Of a DNA stretch of 64,000 bases, positions 54,032 to 62,761 are shown piece by piece. Source of the stretch: Kiritimatiellaceae bacterium (GTDB lineage: Bacteria; Verrucomicrobiota; Kiritimatiellia; Kiritimatiellales; Tichowtungiaceae). The first letter of the stretch is position 1, and every line of letters begins with the position of its first letter. The notes beneath the pieces are model-generated. The model was not told the origin of the DNA and ran no database searches. It saw only the letters and a program-made list of their open reading frames with translations. The stretch spans positions 124,001-188,000 of the forward strand of contig JABFQY010000002.1 in NCBI GenBank assembly GCA_013141415.1, in the 5' to 3' direction. The position numbers and the translations under genes are program-made.

Positions 54032-54865
54032 ATCTTTCGGATAGACGGAGACGAGTCGCTTGCCTTCCTGCTGATAGAGTGTCTGTTTTTTGTACATGCT
54101 CATTTTGTACTGCGGCGTATCCAGCCCCCAGTATTCGATATAAAGATCCACCTCGGGCAGATAAAAGTCAGGCCGGATCTGAAATTCGCCGATGATGCGG
54201 TACTTTGCGTCGTAGCGGTAGGCCAGCCCGTGCGCCGTCAACCATTCGGCGATACGCCGCTCACCTTCCGACTGCACCAGTGTGCCGTCCCGCGCTTCGA
54301 TGGTTTTGTTGATCTCGACCTGCGTTTCAAAATTGCGCCGTTCCAGAAACACCTCGTCAAAACAGCGGTCGCAGAACACGCGCTGAAAAACTTCGTTGGC
54401 CCGCGCGTATTCTTCAGCGGAAACCGTGACGTTGCATCGTTTACACCGGTGCTTTACTCCGGCTCCGGCATCCTGTGCGGCCAGCTCAATTGCATCGGCA
54501 GCAGTCTTGGCGGCGGCCCGCACATAGTTGGGGTTGCCTGGATTACGGGCGGCGTCGCGCAGGTCCGGCACATGCGTCTGAGCGGCGGCCCCGAATTTTT
54601 TGAGTGCGCGGATGGCGTATTGCTGTGTCTGAGGATGTCGCCCATGCAGCGCTAACGGGGCCAGCGCTGCCACAGCCATCCCGACATCGGCACCGAAATC
54701 CGCCAGCTTGCCGATGGCAGAAGCCGCTAAACGCTGCACCTCGTTCGAAGGAAGGCGCGACAGTTCGATCAGTTCCGGTAATGCCGCCGGGTTGCCGCTG
54801 CGCCCGAGGTGCAAAGCCCTTTGTACGGCGGCTTGGTGTTCAGATGGCAGCATCGGGCTTTTCAT
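53972..54865 (-). CDS. HEAT-repeat, zinc-ribbon and PD-(D/E)XK-like nuclease-domain protein
   Basis: A 297-residue protein. Residues about 8-140 form HEAT-type helical repeats (ELIELSRLPSNEVQRLAASA, QQYAIRALKKFGAAAQTHVP). Residues about 150-190 contain a zinc ribbon, C-K-R-C paired with C-D-R-C. The C-terminal ~110 residues end with EFQIRPDFYLPEVDLYIEYW and KKQTLYQQEGKRLVSVYPKDL, the pattern of restriction-endonuclease-like proteins (D, then E-Y-W, then a lysine further on). A DNA-repair or processing role is possible but unproven. ATG 54865 has AGAGG upstream. The 3' end lies within repeat R copy 2. Confidence 0.78.
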   Translation of the reverse strand: MKSPMLPSEHQAAVQRALHLGRSGNPAALPELIELSRLPSNEVQRLAASAIGKLADFGADVGMAVAALAPLALHGRHPQTQQYAIRALKKFGAAAQTHVPDLRDAARNPGNPNYVRAAAKTAADAIELAAQDAGAGVKHRCKRCNVTVSAEEYARANEVFQRVFCDRCFDEVFLERRNFETQVEINKTIEARDGTLVQSEGERRIAEWLTAHGLAYRYDAKYRIIGEFQIRPDFYLPEVDLYIEYWGLDTPQYKMSMYKKQTLYQQEGKRLVSVYPKDLPVLDHLLTSKFRLFGVSL

Positions 54866-54884
54866 GGGAACCTCTTTTGTAGGC

Positions 54885-54935
54885 GACTCGCTATCGCTTG
54901 TCACAAAAATTCCCATTGGCAAGCGGTAGCGAGTC
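54885..54935. repeat. TGTAG-associated inverted repeat
   Basis: GACTCGCTATCGCTTG (54885-54900) mirrors CAAGCGGTAGCGAGTC (54920-54935), 15 of 16 bases, preceded by TTTGTAGGC. Lies upstream of the HEAT-nuclease gene. Confidence 0.75.
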
Positions 54936-54955
54936 ATATGTTTCGGAAAAGAATT

Positions 54956-54969
54956 TTCCAGAGTTGGAA
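54956..54969. repeat. TTCCAA-N3-TTGGAA palindrome, copy 10 (one base shorter)
   Basis: TTCCA-GAGT-TGGAA, flanked by T- and A-runs, just past the MBL gene stop. Confidence 0.6.
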
Positions 54970-54974
54970 AAAAT

Positions 54975-56381
54975 TCAATCCAAAACAATTTCCTGCTGAT
55001 ACTCTGGCACGATGCAGTTCCAGCCGGTTTTTTCGGTGAGGAATTTTTTGAAGGCGTTGGCGGCTTCCGGTTCGCCGTGGGTGATGAATACGCGGCGCGG
55101 CGCTTTTCTGAGCATGGTGATCCAGCGCAACAATTCGTCGCGGTCGGCGTGGGCGGAGAAGCCGGATATTTTTTCGACCCTCGCTCGCATCGGTTGCATT
55201 TCGCCGAAGATGCGGACTTCGGCGGGCTGATCTTGAATAACGCGGCCCAAGGTTCCGACGGCCTGGTAGCCGACGAACAGGATCGTGCTTTCGGCGCGGC
55301 TGATATTGTTTTTGAGATGGTGCTTGATGCGACCTCCGGTACACATGCCGGACCCGGCGATGATAATGGACGTGCCTTTATTGTTGTTGATGGCTTTGGA
55401 CTGCTCCACGGTATTCGCCATCGTCAGCCTAGGCAGGTCGCACGGATGAATCCCTTTGCGGAGAAGCTCGCGGGTTTCTTCGTCGAACAGTTCGGGGTGT
55501 CTCTTAAAAATTTCCGTAACGCGAATCGCCATCGGACTATCCACGAAAGTGAGCAGATGCGGGATGCGGTTTTCGCGCTGTAGCGCGTTGAGGTGATAGA
55601 GCAGTTCCTGCGTACGCTCAACGGCAAAACTTGGAATGACAATGTTGCCGCCCGCCTTGACCGTTTCGTTGATGATGCGCGCCAGTTCGCCGGGAATATC
55701 TTTCACTGCGCCATGCGTCCGGTCGCCGTAGGTTGATTCGACCAGAACGTAGTCAGCCGCATCGAACGGATCGGGATCGTTGATGATCGGCATATTCCAG
55801 CGTCCGACGTCGCCGGAAAAAAGAATGGTGCGCGTTTCGCCGCCTTGCGCCACGCTCAAGCGGATGCTGGCGGAGCCAAAGATGTGGCCGGCCTCGCGGA
55901 ATGATGCGGTCATGCCGGTCGCAACCGGAACCGGCGTAATGTAATCAACCGGCGTCAGCAGCGGAACGGTTCTCTCAACGTCGGCGACGGTGTAGAGCGG
56001 TTCATAAGGAAACGGACTGGTCTTGTCCTGTTTTTCGTGGCGTTCCTTTTTATGCTTCACATCTTCTTCCTGCAGGAAGGCAGAATCTTTCATGATGATC
56101 TGCGCGATGTCCGCCGTGGCGGGCGTGCAGAAAATTTTTCCGCGAAAACCTTCCTTCACCAGTTTCGGCAGACGTCCGCAGTGGTCGAGATGGGCATGCG
56201 TCAGCAAAACCGCATCAATCGTTGCGGGCGGAACCGGAAAGGCGTCCCAGTTGCGCTGCTTCAGATCGCGTTCCTGATAGAGCCCGCAGTCCACCAGAAT
56301 GCGCGCGCCGTTCGCCTCTGCCAGATAGCAGGAGCCGGTGACATTTTGCGCCGCGCCGAAAAAGTTGAGTTTGATCTTCAT
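54975..56381 (-). CDS. Metallo-beta-lactamase/beta-CASP ribonuclease-like protein
   Basis: A 468-residue protein of the RNA-processing MBL branch (CPSF73/YSH1-like). Zinc ligands: THAHLDH (motif 2) near residue 59, REAGHIFGSAS (motif 3) near residue 165, FSGDVGR (motif 4) near residue 190. Beta-CASP motifs follow: a conserved aspartate/glutamate in VLVESTYGDRTH, then IIIAGSGMCTGGRIKHHL, and the terminal histidines in SGFSAHADRDEL and FITHGEPEAA. These proteins cut or trim RNA. ATG 56381 follows GGGGGAT and starts at the conserved MKIKLNFFGAAQNVTGSCYL; a longer frame upstream is ignored. Confidence 0.93.
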   Translation of the reverse strand: MKIKLNFFGAAQNVTGSCYLAEANGARILVDCGLYQERDLKQRNWDAFPVPPATIDAVLLTHAHLDHCGRLPKLVKEGFRGKIFCTPATADIAQIIMKDSAFLQEEDVKHKKERHEKQDKTSPFPYEPLYTVADVERTVPLLTPVDYITPVPVATGMTASFREAGHIFGSASIRLSVAQGGETRTILFSGDVGRWNMPIINDPDPFDAADYVLVESTYGDRTHGAVKDIPGELARIINETVKAGGNIVIPSFAVERTQELLYHLNALQRENRIPHLLTFVDSPMAIRVTEIFKRHPELFDEETRELLRKGIHPCDLPRLTMANTVEQSKAINNNKGTSIIIAGSGMCTGGRIKHHLKNNISRAESTILFVGYQAVGTLGRVIQDQPAEVRIFGEMQPMRARVEKISGFSAHADRDELLRWITMLRKAPRRVFITHGEPEAANAFKKFLTEKTGWNCIVPEYQQEIVLD

Positions 56382-56490
56382 GCAGGCAATCCCCCGTTTC
56401 TTGCGGGTGAGTGTAGCGGCTTTTTCCTGAACGGACAAATAAACCCTTGTGTGCGGCCGTGTTTTTGTATTCTCTTATCCGGCTTTTGAC

Positions 56491-56572
56491 GGGCATGTGG
56501 TGAAATTGGTATACACGCAAGATTTAGGATCTTGTGCCTTACGGCGTGCGGGTTCGAGTCCCGCCTTGCCCA
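56491..56572 (+). tRNA. tRNA-Leu (TAG)
   Basis: Acceptor GGGCATG/CTTGCCC with one T-T mismatch, D arm TGGTGAAATTGGTA typical of leucine tRNAs, anticodon stem CAAGA/TCTTG with loop TTTAGGA giving TAG, long variable arm, T arm GCGGG-TTCGAGT-CCCGC. CCA is not encoded. Confidence 0.93.
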
Positions 56573-56601
56573 TTCGACCGTAAACCGGAAAGGGACTTTG
56601 C

Positions 56602-56895
56602 ATGTTGCCGCAACACGGAGGAGTGCCGAATTTTAATCTGCGTATTTCCGGGCCGTTTCTGCTCGTGCTGGCGCTGATTCTAATTACCGGCTCCATGCTG
56701 ACGCTTTCCTTTTATCTCAATGCCGATCCGGGCGACCTGACCGCGCAGACCAGAGTCCGGCTTTCGCTGGCGATCACGTTGCTGCTTTCAGTTTTCGTTC
56801 TTCTGGCCGGAACGGGCCGCTGGTGGCATCCGCACCTATGGAAAAACCGCCGCCGGAAACACCACTCTCATCATCGAAAGCACCGTTCGCACTGA
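56602..56895 (+). CDS. Small two-helix membrane protein
   Basis: A 97-residue protein with two membrane helices (about residues 17-39, FLLVLALILITGSMLTLSF, and 52-72, LSLAITLLLSVFVLLAG) and a histidine- and arginine-rich C-terminus (KNRRRKHHSHHRKHRSH) that could bind metal or nucleic acid. GGAAAGGGA precedes the ATG. It stands alone between two tRNA genes. No family recognised. Confidence 0.7.
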   Translation: MLPQHGGVPNFNLRISGPFLLVLALILITGSMLTLSFYLNADPGDLTAQTRVRLSLAITLLLSVFVLLAGTGRWWHPHLWKNRRRKHHSHHRKHRSH

Positions 56896-56957
56896 CCGCC
56901 AAGCTTTTTTATTGCGTTAGCCGAAACCGCACAGTACCTTTTGCGCCTTCTTTTGAC

Positions 56958-57033
<76 letters not shown>

Positions 57034-57111
57034 CTTTGCATCCCAATGCGTGGAAATATCCGCTTGCCCCCCACAGAGTGAACCGTTATGTTCTGCACCT
57101 TCATTCTCCGG

Positions 57112-57198
57112 GCTCGGGTGGTGAAATTGGTAGACACGCCAGCTTGAGGTGCTGGTGGCCGTAAGGCTTTCGGGGTTCGAGTCCCCGCTCGAGCACCA
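57112..57198 (+). tRNA. tRNA-Leu (GAG)
   Basis: Acceptor GCTCGGG/CTCGAGC, leucine-type D arm, anticodon stem CCAGC/GCTGG with loop TTGAGGT giving GAG, long variable arm, T arm CGGGG-TTCGAGT-CCCCG, CCA encoded. Confidence 0.96.
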
Positions 57199-57310
57199 TT
57201 TTTTCCGGTGAAATTTCAGTATCCGGAAAAAATGCGGAAATTTTTTACATTGCCCGGGAAAAGGGTGTATAAACCGTTCCATTGTTTGAGAGCTTCCCCG
57301 GAGAACGGTT

Positions 57311-58393
57311 ATGAGCAGCACATTCGGTACACTTTTCAGAACCACCACATTCGGCGAATCGCACGGCAAAGCGGTTGGTGCAATTGTGGACGGCTGTCCG
57401 TCTAACCTGCCGCTGACAGAAGCGGATATTCAGCCGCAACTCGACCGCCGCCGGCCCGGGCAAAGTGCACTGACCACGCCGCGCGACGAAGCCGATCGGG
57501 TGACGATTCTTTCCGGCACGGAAAACGGCGTAACGCTCGGCACGCCGATCGCTCTTTCGGTAAACAACCGCGACCAGCGCCCCGGCGACTACGGCAATCT
57601 GTCCGCCGTGCCGCGGCCATCCCACGCGGATTATACCTATCTAATGAAGTACGGCGTGAAAGCCTCCAGCGGCGGCGGCCGGTCAAGCGCACGCGAAACG
57701 GTCGGCCGCGTGGCGGCCGGAGCGATTGCGGAAAAGTGGCTGAAGACCCGCTTCGGCAATGTTTCGATCGTTGCCTATGTCAGCTCGGTCGGAAAGATCG
57801 CCGCGCCCGGAATTGACGTAGAGCGTCTTACCCGCGATCTGGTTGATACCAATCTGGTGCGTTGTCCGGACGCCGAAACAGCCCAACGAATGATTGCCGC
57901 CATTGAAAAAGCTCGCGACGAAAAAGATTCGCTGGGCGGCACACTAACCTGTATCTGCCGCGGCTTCCCCGCCGGACTGGGCGAGCCGGTGTTCGATAAA
58001 CTCGAAGCCAAACTGGCGCAAGCCATGCTTTCGATTCCGGCGGTCAAAGGATTTGAAATCGGTTCCGGATTTTCGGGCGCACTGATGCGCGGTTCGCAGC
58101 ACAATGACGCTTTCATCAAAAAGGGCGACCGGCTGGGAACGAAGACGAACTATAGCGGCGGCGTACAGGGCGGAATTTCGAACGGCGAGCCGGTGGTGTT
58201 CCGGATTGCCATCAAGCCGGTGGCGACCATCGGGCTGGCGCAGGATACGGCCGATTTGGCCGGACATCCGGTTACGCTGGAGGCCAAAGGGCGGCACGAT
58301 CCGTGTGTATTGCCGCGCGCGATTCCGATTGTGGAATCAATGACTGCGCTGGTGTTGGCCGACGCTGCATTACGGCAGGAATATCGCGTCTGA
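57311..58393 (+). CDS. aroC: Chorismate synthase
   Basis: A 360-residue enzyme that converts EPSP to chorismate, last step of the shikimate pathway, using reduced FMN. All three family signatures are present: G-E-S-H-G-K-A-V-G near residue 15, the [14 protein letters not shown] flavin region near residue 48, [20 protein letters not shown] near residue 117 and [17 protein letters not shown] near residue 276, with [17 protein letters not shown] at the C-terminus. Full length. The preceding 112 bp after tRNA-Leu hold its promoter region; no specific box stands out. Confidence 0.97.
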   Translation: MSSTFGTLFRTTTFGESHGKAVGAIVDGCPSNLPLTEADIQPQLDRRRPGQSALTTPRDEADRVTILSGTENGVTLGTPIALSVNNRDQRPGDYGNLSAVPRPSHADYTYLMKYGVKASSGGGRSSARETVGRVAAGAIAEKWLKTRFGNVSIVAYVSSVGKIAAPGIDVERLTRDLVDTNLVRCPDAETAQRMIAAIEKARDEKDSLGGTLTCICRGFPAGLGEPVFDKLEAKLAQAMLSIPAVKGFEIGSGFSGALMRGSQHNDAFIKKGDRLGTKTNYSGGVQGGISNGEPVVFRIAIKPVATIGLAQDTADLAGHPVTLEAKGRHDPCVLPRAIPIVESMTALVLADAALRQEYRV

Positions 58394-58470
58394 ATGTGTC
58401 TTGTTTTTTTGTGAGCCACAGCTACTCTGCCTTTCAGTTTAATGTCTTTTAACGAGTTGCTTTTGCGTTC

Positions 58471-59580
58471 ATGAAGAAAATTGACACAGATATCCGGGAC
58501 ATCTACCGCGCGAAGGATCTTTCTTCAGAAGCGGGTGCGATGCCGGAGCACAAGGTCGCCGAACTCATTGAGCGCTCGCTGCGGCGGCAGCAGATTTTTA
58601 ATCTTTCCGTCGGCTTGCTAACCCTTGCGCTGGTCACCATTTTGGTCTTTGCCCTCGTTGAAGATTTTTTGTTGGGATCTGCCGCCGATGCTCCTGTAAG
58701 AAAAAAATCTCCCGGCGTACCTGCTTATACGCTCCCCGAAGACGAGCAATGGGTGCTGGAGTATCGGCAGGTTGCTGTTGAGGCGGACGGCAGTGCGCGG
58801 CCCGGGCCAAAGGAGGTTTCGACCAAATGGATAAAAAACGCGGCCTATCACGCCATTATGGGAGAACTGGCACTTCGTCAGGGAGAGCCGGAAACCGCAC
58901 AAAATCATTTCCAAGTCGCCCTTGAAACATTTCCCTCCATGACCGGGATTCGCGGCAATCTCGGAATCGCCTACTTAAAGCAGCAGTCTTTTGAAAAGGC
59001 CGCCGAACAACTGCAAAAGGCGCTGACAGAAGGTCCGTCCATCGCGGCGCTCAATAATCTGGGCGTCGCACGGCTGGGTCTGGGGGAATACGAACAGGCG
59101 GAATCGGTTTTACGGCAGGCGCTTCAACAGCAGCCGGCCTTGTCTGGCTGTTATAAAAACCTTGCCTTGCTGTACCAGAAGTCCGGACGGACCAATGACG
59201 CGGTCGGCGCGTTTGAAAAATATCTTTCCCTCAATCCGCAGGATACACCGATACTTGAACACTATGTTTCCTACCTGACTGCGGCTGGCCGCCTTCGCGA
59301 TGCAATCGGGTTTCTTGAACGAATTGATGGAGCGGATTCCCTCGCCGTTCATCTTTTACTGGCGGAAACAGCCGCACGGGATGCCGATGCAAAACTCGCC
59401 GTTCAGGCCTTGCGGCACTCCGCGCAGTTTTTAAGCCCGCGCCAGACGATTGTTAAAATGCACGAACCCGCTTTTGAAAAAATCGCCAAGACGGAACCCT
59501 TTGAAACCTTGTTATATCAACTGGAGCTGGCAACGGTATCGCTTTCGACAAATTTGCCGGCGGCGGAAACAGCTCCGTAA
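58471..59580 (+). CDS. Membrane-anchored TPR protein, paralogue A
   Basis: A 369-residue protein with a 40-residue cytoplasmic N-terminus (MKKIDTDIRDIYRAKDL), one membrane helix (about 43-65, FNLSVGLLTLALVTILVFAL) and a long periplasmic part of roughly six TPR motifs (SMTGIRGNLGIAYLKQQSFE, SIAALNNLGVARLGLGEYE and others). It is paralogous to the gene at 59760: both share the RDIY N-terminus and the TKW(I/V)KNAAYH(A/I)IMG block. Likely a scaffold for an envelope complex; partners unknown. tRNA-His separates the two paralogues. Confidence 0.82.
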   Translation: MKKIDTDIRDIYRAKDLSSEAGAMPEHKVAELIERSLRRQQIFNLSVGLLTLALVTILVFALVEDFLLGSAADAPVRKKSPGVPAYTLPEDEQWVLEYRQVAVEADGSARPGPKEVSTKWIKNAAYHAIMGELALRQGEPETAQNHFQVALETFPSMTGIRGNLGIAYLKQQSFEKAAEQLQKALTEGPSIAALNNLGVARLGLGEYEQAESVLRQALQQQPALSGCYKNLALLYQKSGRTNDAVGAFEKYLSLNPQDTPILEHYVSYLTAAGRLRDAIGFLERIDGADSLAVHLLLAETAARDADAKLAVQALRHSAQFLSPRQTIVKMHEPAFEKIAKTEPFETLLYQLELATVSLSTNLPAAETAP

Positions 59581-59643
59581 AATAGGACAGATATATTTTG
59601 CTTTCCGATGACTTTTTATTACTCTAGCACGCTTTCGAATAAT

Positions 59644-59721
59644 GGTAGGTGTAGCTCAGTTGGTTAGAGCGTCAGATTGTGATTCTGAATGTCGCGGGTT
59701 CGAATCCCGTCACTTACCCCA
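59644..59721 (+). tRNA. tRNA-His (GTG)
   Basis: Acceptor GTAGGTG/CACTTAC with an encoded extra G at position -1 (59644) opposite the discriminator C, as required for histidine identity. Anticodon stem TCAGA/TCTGA, loop TTGTGAT giving GTG. CCA encoded. Confidence 0.96.
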
Positions 59722-59759
59722 TATTCCTGCCCGTGCGGGGGAAGCAGGAGGAGCCGTTC

Positions 59760-60863
59760 ATGCAGAAGAAAAAAGACGAAATCCGCGATATCTACCAAGG
59801 TGGCGAGCACGATCTCGAGAAGGATTTTACCCCGCAAATTGCGCGGGAACGGCTCGAAGAGCGGCATCGTGACCTGCGTCGCAGTCAGCTCGTCTCCCTG
59901 TTTTTCGGCTCGCTGGTTATCGTGCTGTCCGTGTCTCTGGTCGCCGTGGTCATTCGCAATTTTCTAAGCGAACGGAGTCCATCAAAAAAAAATCAAACCA
60001 AAGAATCCGTTTTCGTACCGCGTTATACCCTGCCAACAGAGGCCCTTTGGGTGATGGATTATCAGGCCGTCTCATCCCAGCTGGATAATGATGAAAAAAC
60101 CGGGCCGAAGCCGCTTTCAACCAAATGGGTGAAAAATGCCGCCTATCACATCATCATGGGGCAGCAGGCCCTGGCAATGAATGAACTGAAACAGGCTCTG
60201 GAGCACTTTCAGAAAGTGGTCGCCGCCTACCCGGATATCGAGGGCTTGCACGGATCCATGGGGCAGCTTTATCTCCAGAGTCAGGAATACGCGCTGGCCG
60301 CGCAGCATCTGGAAAAAGCTCTGAAGGAAGAAGAAACCTTTGATACGGTAAATAACCTGGGCACCGCGTACATCGGCACAGAAGAGTATGATAAAGCCGA
60401 GAAAAATCTGAAAAAGGCGCTGGGATTGAAGCCGGAAGCGGCCGGAACCCATAAGAACCTTGCTTCGCTGTACCGTAAAATGAAGCGCGACAATGAGGCG
60501 GTCTTTCATTTCGAAAAGTATATTGATCTGCAGCCGGGCGATCTGGACACCATGCAGACGTATGCTCTGTATCTGACGAAACTGGGCCGCTGGAAAGACG
60601 CTGCGGATTTCCTGACCAAACTGACACAAAACGTCACGGACGTCGCGCCGATCTATTTCCTGCTGGCACAGGTTCAGGTGCAGAACGGTCAGCCTGACAA
60701 AGCCATCGCGGCGCTGAAGCGGGGTGTTCAGCTGATCGACCCGCAACTGGCGCTGGCATGGATGAGCCGCGAAGAATTTAATGTGGTGCGCAGTTCGGGC
60801 GACTTCAAAACGCTGGTTGATCAGCTGGAAATCGCCAATGTATCGCTCGACAAGAAACGGTAA
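59760..60863 (+). CDS. Membrane-anchored TPR protein, paralogue B
   Basis: A 367-residue protein laid out like paralogue A: short cytoplasmic N-terminus with R-D-I-Y, a membrane helix (about 45-66, LVSLFFGSLVIVLSVSLVAV), then periplasmic TPR motifs (AYPDIEGLHGSMGQLYLQSQ, TFDTVNNLGTAYIGTEEYD, AAGTHKNLASLYRKMKRDN). AGGAGG lies 8 bp before ATG 59760; an in-frame extension upstream would run back into tRNA-His and is ignored. Convergent with comEC, 7 bp between stops. Confidence 0.85.
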   Translation: MQKKKDEIRDIYQGGEHDLEKDFTPQIARERLEERHRDLRRSQLVSLFFGSLVIVLSVSLVAVVIRNFLSERSPSKKNQTKESVFVPRYTLPTEALWVMDYQAVSSQLDNDEKTGPKPLSTKWVKNAAYHIIMGQQALAMNELKQALEHFQKVVAAYPDIEGLHGSMGQLYLQSQEYALAAQHLEKALKEEETFDTVNNLGTAYIGTEEYDKAEKNLKKALGLKPEAAGTHKNLASLYRKMKRDNEAVFHFEKYIDLQPGDLDTMQTYALYLTKLGRWKDAADFLTKLTQNVTDVAPIYFLLAQVQVQNGQPDKAIAALKRGVQLIDPQLALAWMSREEFNVVRSSGDFKTLVDQLEIANVSLDKKR

Positions 60864-60870
60864 CGCTTCA

Positions 60871-62751
60871 TCACCGGCGGAGTGAAACGCGCACCGTTCC
60901 TTCGCCCGCGAGCCACTCGGGCGCATCCGTTTTAATTTCTCGAGGATGAAAGATTTCTTGAATCTGCCGAACGGCCCCGGCATCTGCTTTTGCATCGCTC
61001 ACGACCAGAGCATACAGCCGGTTGATGCCCTCTTTCTGCAGAAGGCGGATTGTTCGCACCGTGCTGAACGGGCTGCCGTCTGTTACCAGCACCCACCCGC
61101 GTTCCGGCAGCCGAACCGCCACGGCCGAACTGCCCTCTCGCAGAATTTTCACATTGCGCTGCGGCTCGATGTGCTGTGCGCCCCACAGCACCACGGAACA
61201 CAGCACCAGACATAGCGCGCCCTTCCGCCAGCGAACCGGCCCGGTGAAAAACAAAACCAGTCCGGCATACCAAAGGCCGGTCGCCAGCGCAGACGGCGCG
61301 CGAACAGCCCGGCAGGCGCCGGGCAGCGCCGCAAGACGGTGGACGATCCATATCAACAGACTGATAAACAGCAAATTGGCCTGATTGAAAAGCGCGGCGG
61401 CGGCGGGCAAAAACAACACGCCGCCCAGCAACGCCAGACATCCGGCGAGCATGATCATGAAGGTCAGCGGAATAACCGCCAAATTGCCGATCAGCGCGAC
61501 CGGCGAAAGGGTGTTGAAAAAATAGGCGGTAATCGGCGCCGAGAACAGCCAGGCCGCCAGCGACGTAAGCATCAGCAGTCCGGTACTCCGCAACAGTGCG
61601 GCCGCCGGATGCGATCCGCCGAGTTGCTGAAGCGGAGCCTCCCAGCCCGCCAAACGGAATCCGTTGATTTGCCGCGCGGCCCAGCCGCCCACGATGATGA
61701 GGCCGCAAACCACGACGAAAGAAAGCAAAAAGCCCGGATCGCCGATGCTGGCCGGCCAACAGGCCAACAGCAAAACGGCGGCCAGCGCAATGGATGTCGG
61801 CGCATCGGGGCGCCGGCCGGCCAGCGGGGCGATAAAAAATACCGCCGCCATCGCCAGAGCGCGCAATGCACTCGATTGCAGTCCGGTGGTAAAAATATAA
61901 AGAAAAAGCACCGGAAGAAGTAACAACCCCCAGCGGGGACGGATCACACCGAAAATTTTGAGTCCGGCAATAAAGATGGCGGCCAGAATTACAACGTGCT
62001 GGCCGGAAATTGCAAAGATATGCAGCGTGCCAGTGCGGGTAAAGATCCGGTAAAGATCCGGAGGAATCGCCTGCCGGTAGCCGAGCAGCATGGCGTGCAG
62101 CAGTTGCGTCTGTTCGGGAAATTTTTCAACTCCCAGCTGAAGGAACGCGGCGGCACGGCGGCGGACTTCATAGCACCGCCCGGAAAATGTGTCCCCGGCT
62201 GCTTTGATTTTATAAATATCCGCCCCGGAAACACTGAGAAATCCGTCGGTGCCGCTGCGCGATCTTTCATAGCCGGTATATCGGCCTTTCAACCGCCATT
62301 GTTCACCGAAGCGTACCGGCGCGGTGCAGTTTTTCAGATAAACCCGCAACACGGCGTCTGCCGGAAGCCGCTCCTCTCCGCAACGCACAGTCTGTACGCG
62401 AAATAAAAAAGATGCCGTTTCGTCCGCGCCTGAAACAGACGGCTCATCTTCGATTGTTCCGGTCAGTTCCTGTTCGTTGAAATTCACCTCAACGACCGGC
62501 AGCACCGTGCGGGAAAAAGCCGGCATTTCTTCGATCGCGTTGTGCGTGGCGGCCAGCAGTCCGCAGACGATATAAATCAACCAGGTCGTCCGGCGGCGCA
62601 ACACCGTCCAGCAGGCGTAGGCCAGCAGAAAGGCGGCCCAGGTGAGCAGGAACATCGGAGAGCCGCCAACACAGCGCTGAATGTAAAGACCCGCCGCCAC
62701 GAACAGGGCGACTCCAACCAGCGGACGGCGCACCTGTTGAGCCAAGATCAT
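60871..62751 (-). CDS. comEC: ComEC/Rec2-family DNA-uptake channel with degenerate C-terminal domain
   Basis: A 626-residue membrane protein. It has the DUF4131-like N-terminal region, the competence domain (LLHAMLLGYRQAIP, LHIFAISGQHVVILA, TTGLQSSALRALAMAAVFFI, DPGFLLSFVVVCGLII) and many membrane helices. In natural transformation this protein carries single-stranded DNA across the inner membrane. The C-terminal metallo-beta-lactamase domain is reduced to about 90 residues: where active members have SHPHADH-type zinc ligands, this one reads VVSDAKADAGAV, so nuclease activity should be lost. Downstream of, and likely co-transcribed with, the TPR gene that enters from the right edge (10-bp gap). 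Confidence 0.9.
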   Translation of the reverse strand: MILAQQVRRPLVGVALFVAAGLYIQRCVGGSPMFLLTWAAFLLAYACWTVLRRRTTWLIYIVCGLLAATHNAIEEMPAFSRTVLPVVEVNFNEQELTGTIEDEPSVSGADETASFLFRVQTVRCGEERLPADAVLRVYLKNCTAPVRFGEQWRLKGRYTGYERSRSGTDGFLSVSGADIYKIKAAGDTFSGRCYEVRRRAAAFLQLGVEKFPEQTQLLHAMLLGYRQAIPPDLYRIFTRTGTLHIFAISGQHVVILAAIFIAGLKIFGVIRPRWGLLLLPVLFLYIFTTGLQSSALRALAMAAVFFIAPLAGRRPDAPTSIALAAVLLLACWPASIGDPGFLLSFVVVCGLIIVGGWAARQINGFRLAGWEAPLQQLGGSHPAAALLRSTGLLMLTSLAAWLFSAPITAYFFNTLSPVALIGNLAVIPLTFMIMLAGCLALLGGVLFLPAAAALFNQANLLFISLLIWIVHRLAALPGACRAVRAPSALATGLWYAGLVLFFTGPVRWRKGALCLVLCSVVLWGAQHIEPQRNVKILREGSSAVAVRLPERGWVLVTDGSPFSTVRTIRLLQKEGINRLYALVVSDAKADAGAVRQIQEIFHPREIKTDAPEWLAGEGTVRVSLRR

Positions 62752-62761
62752 GGCACGCTTA

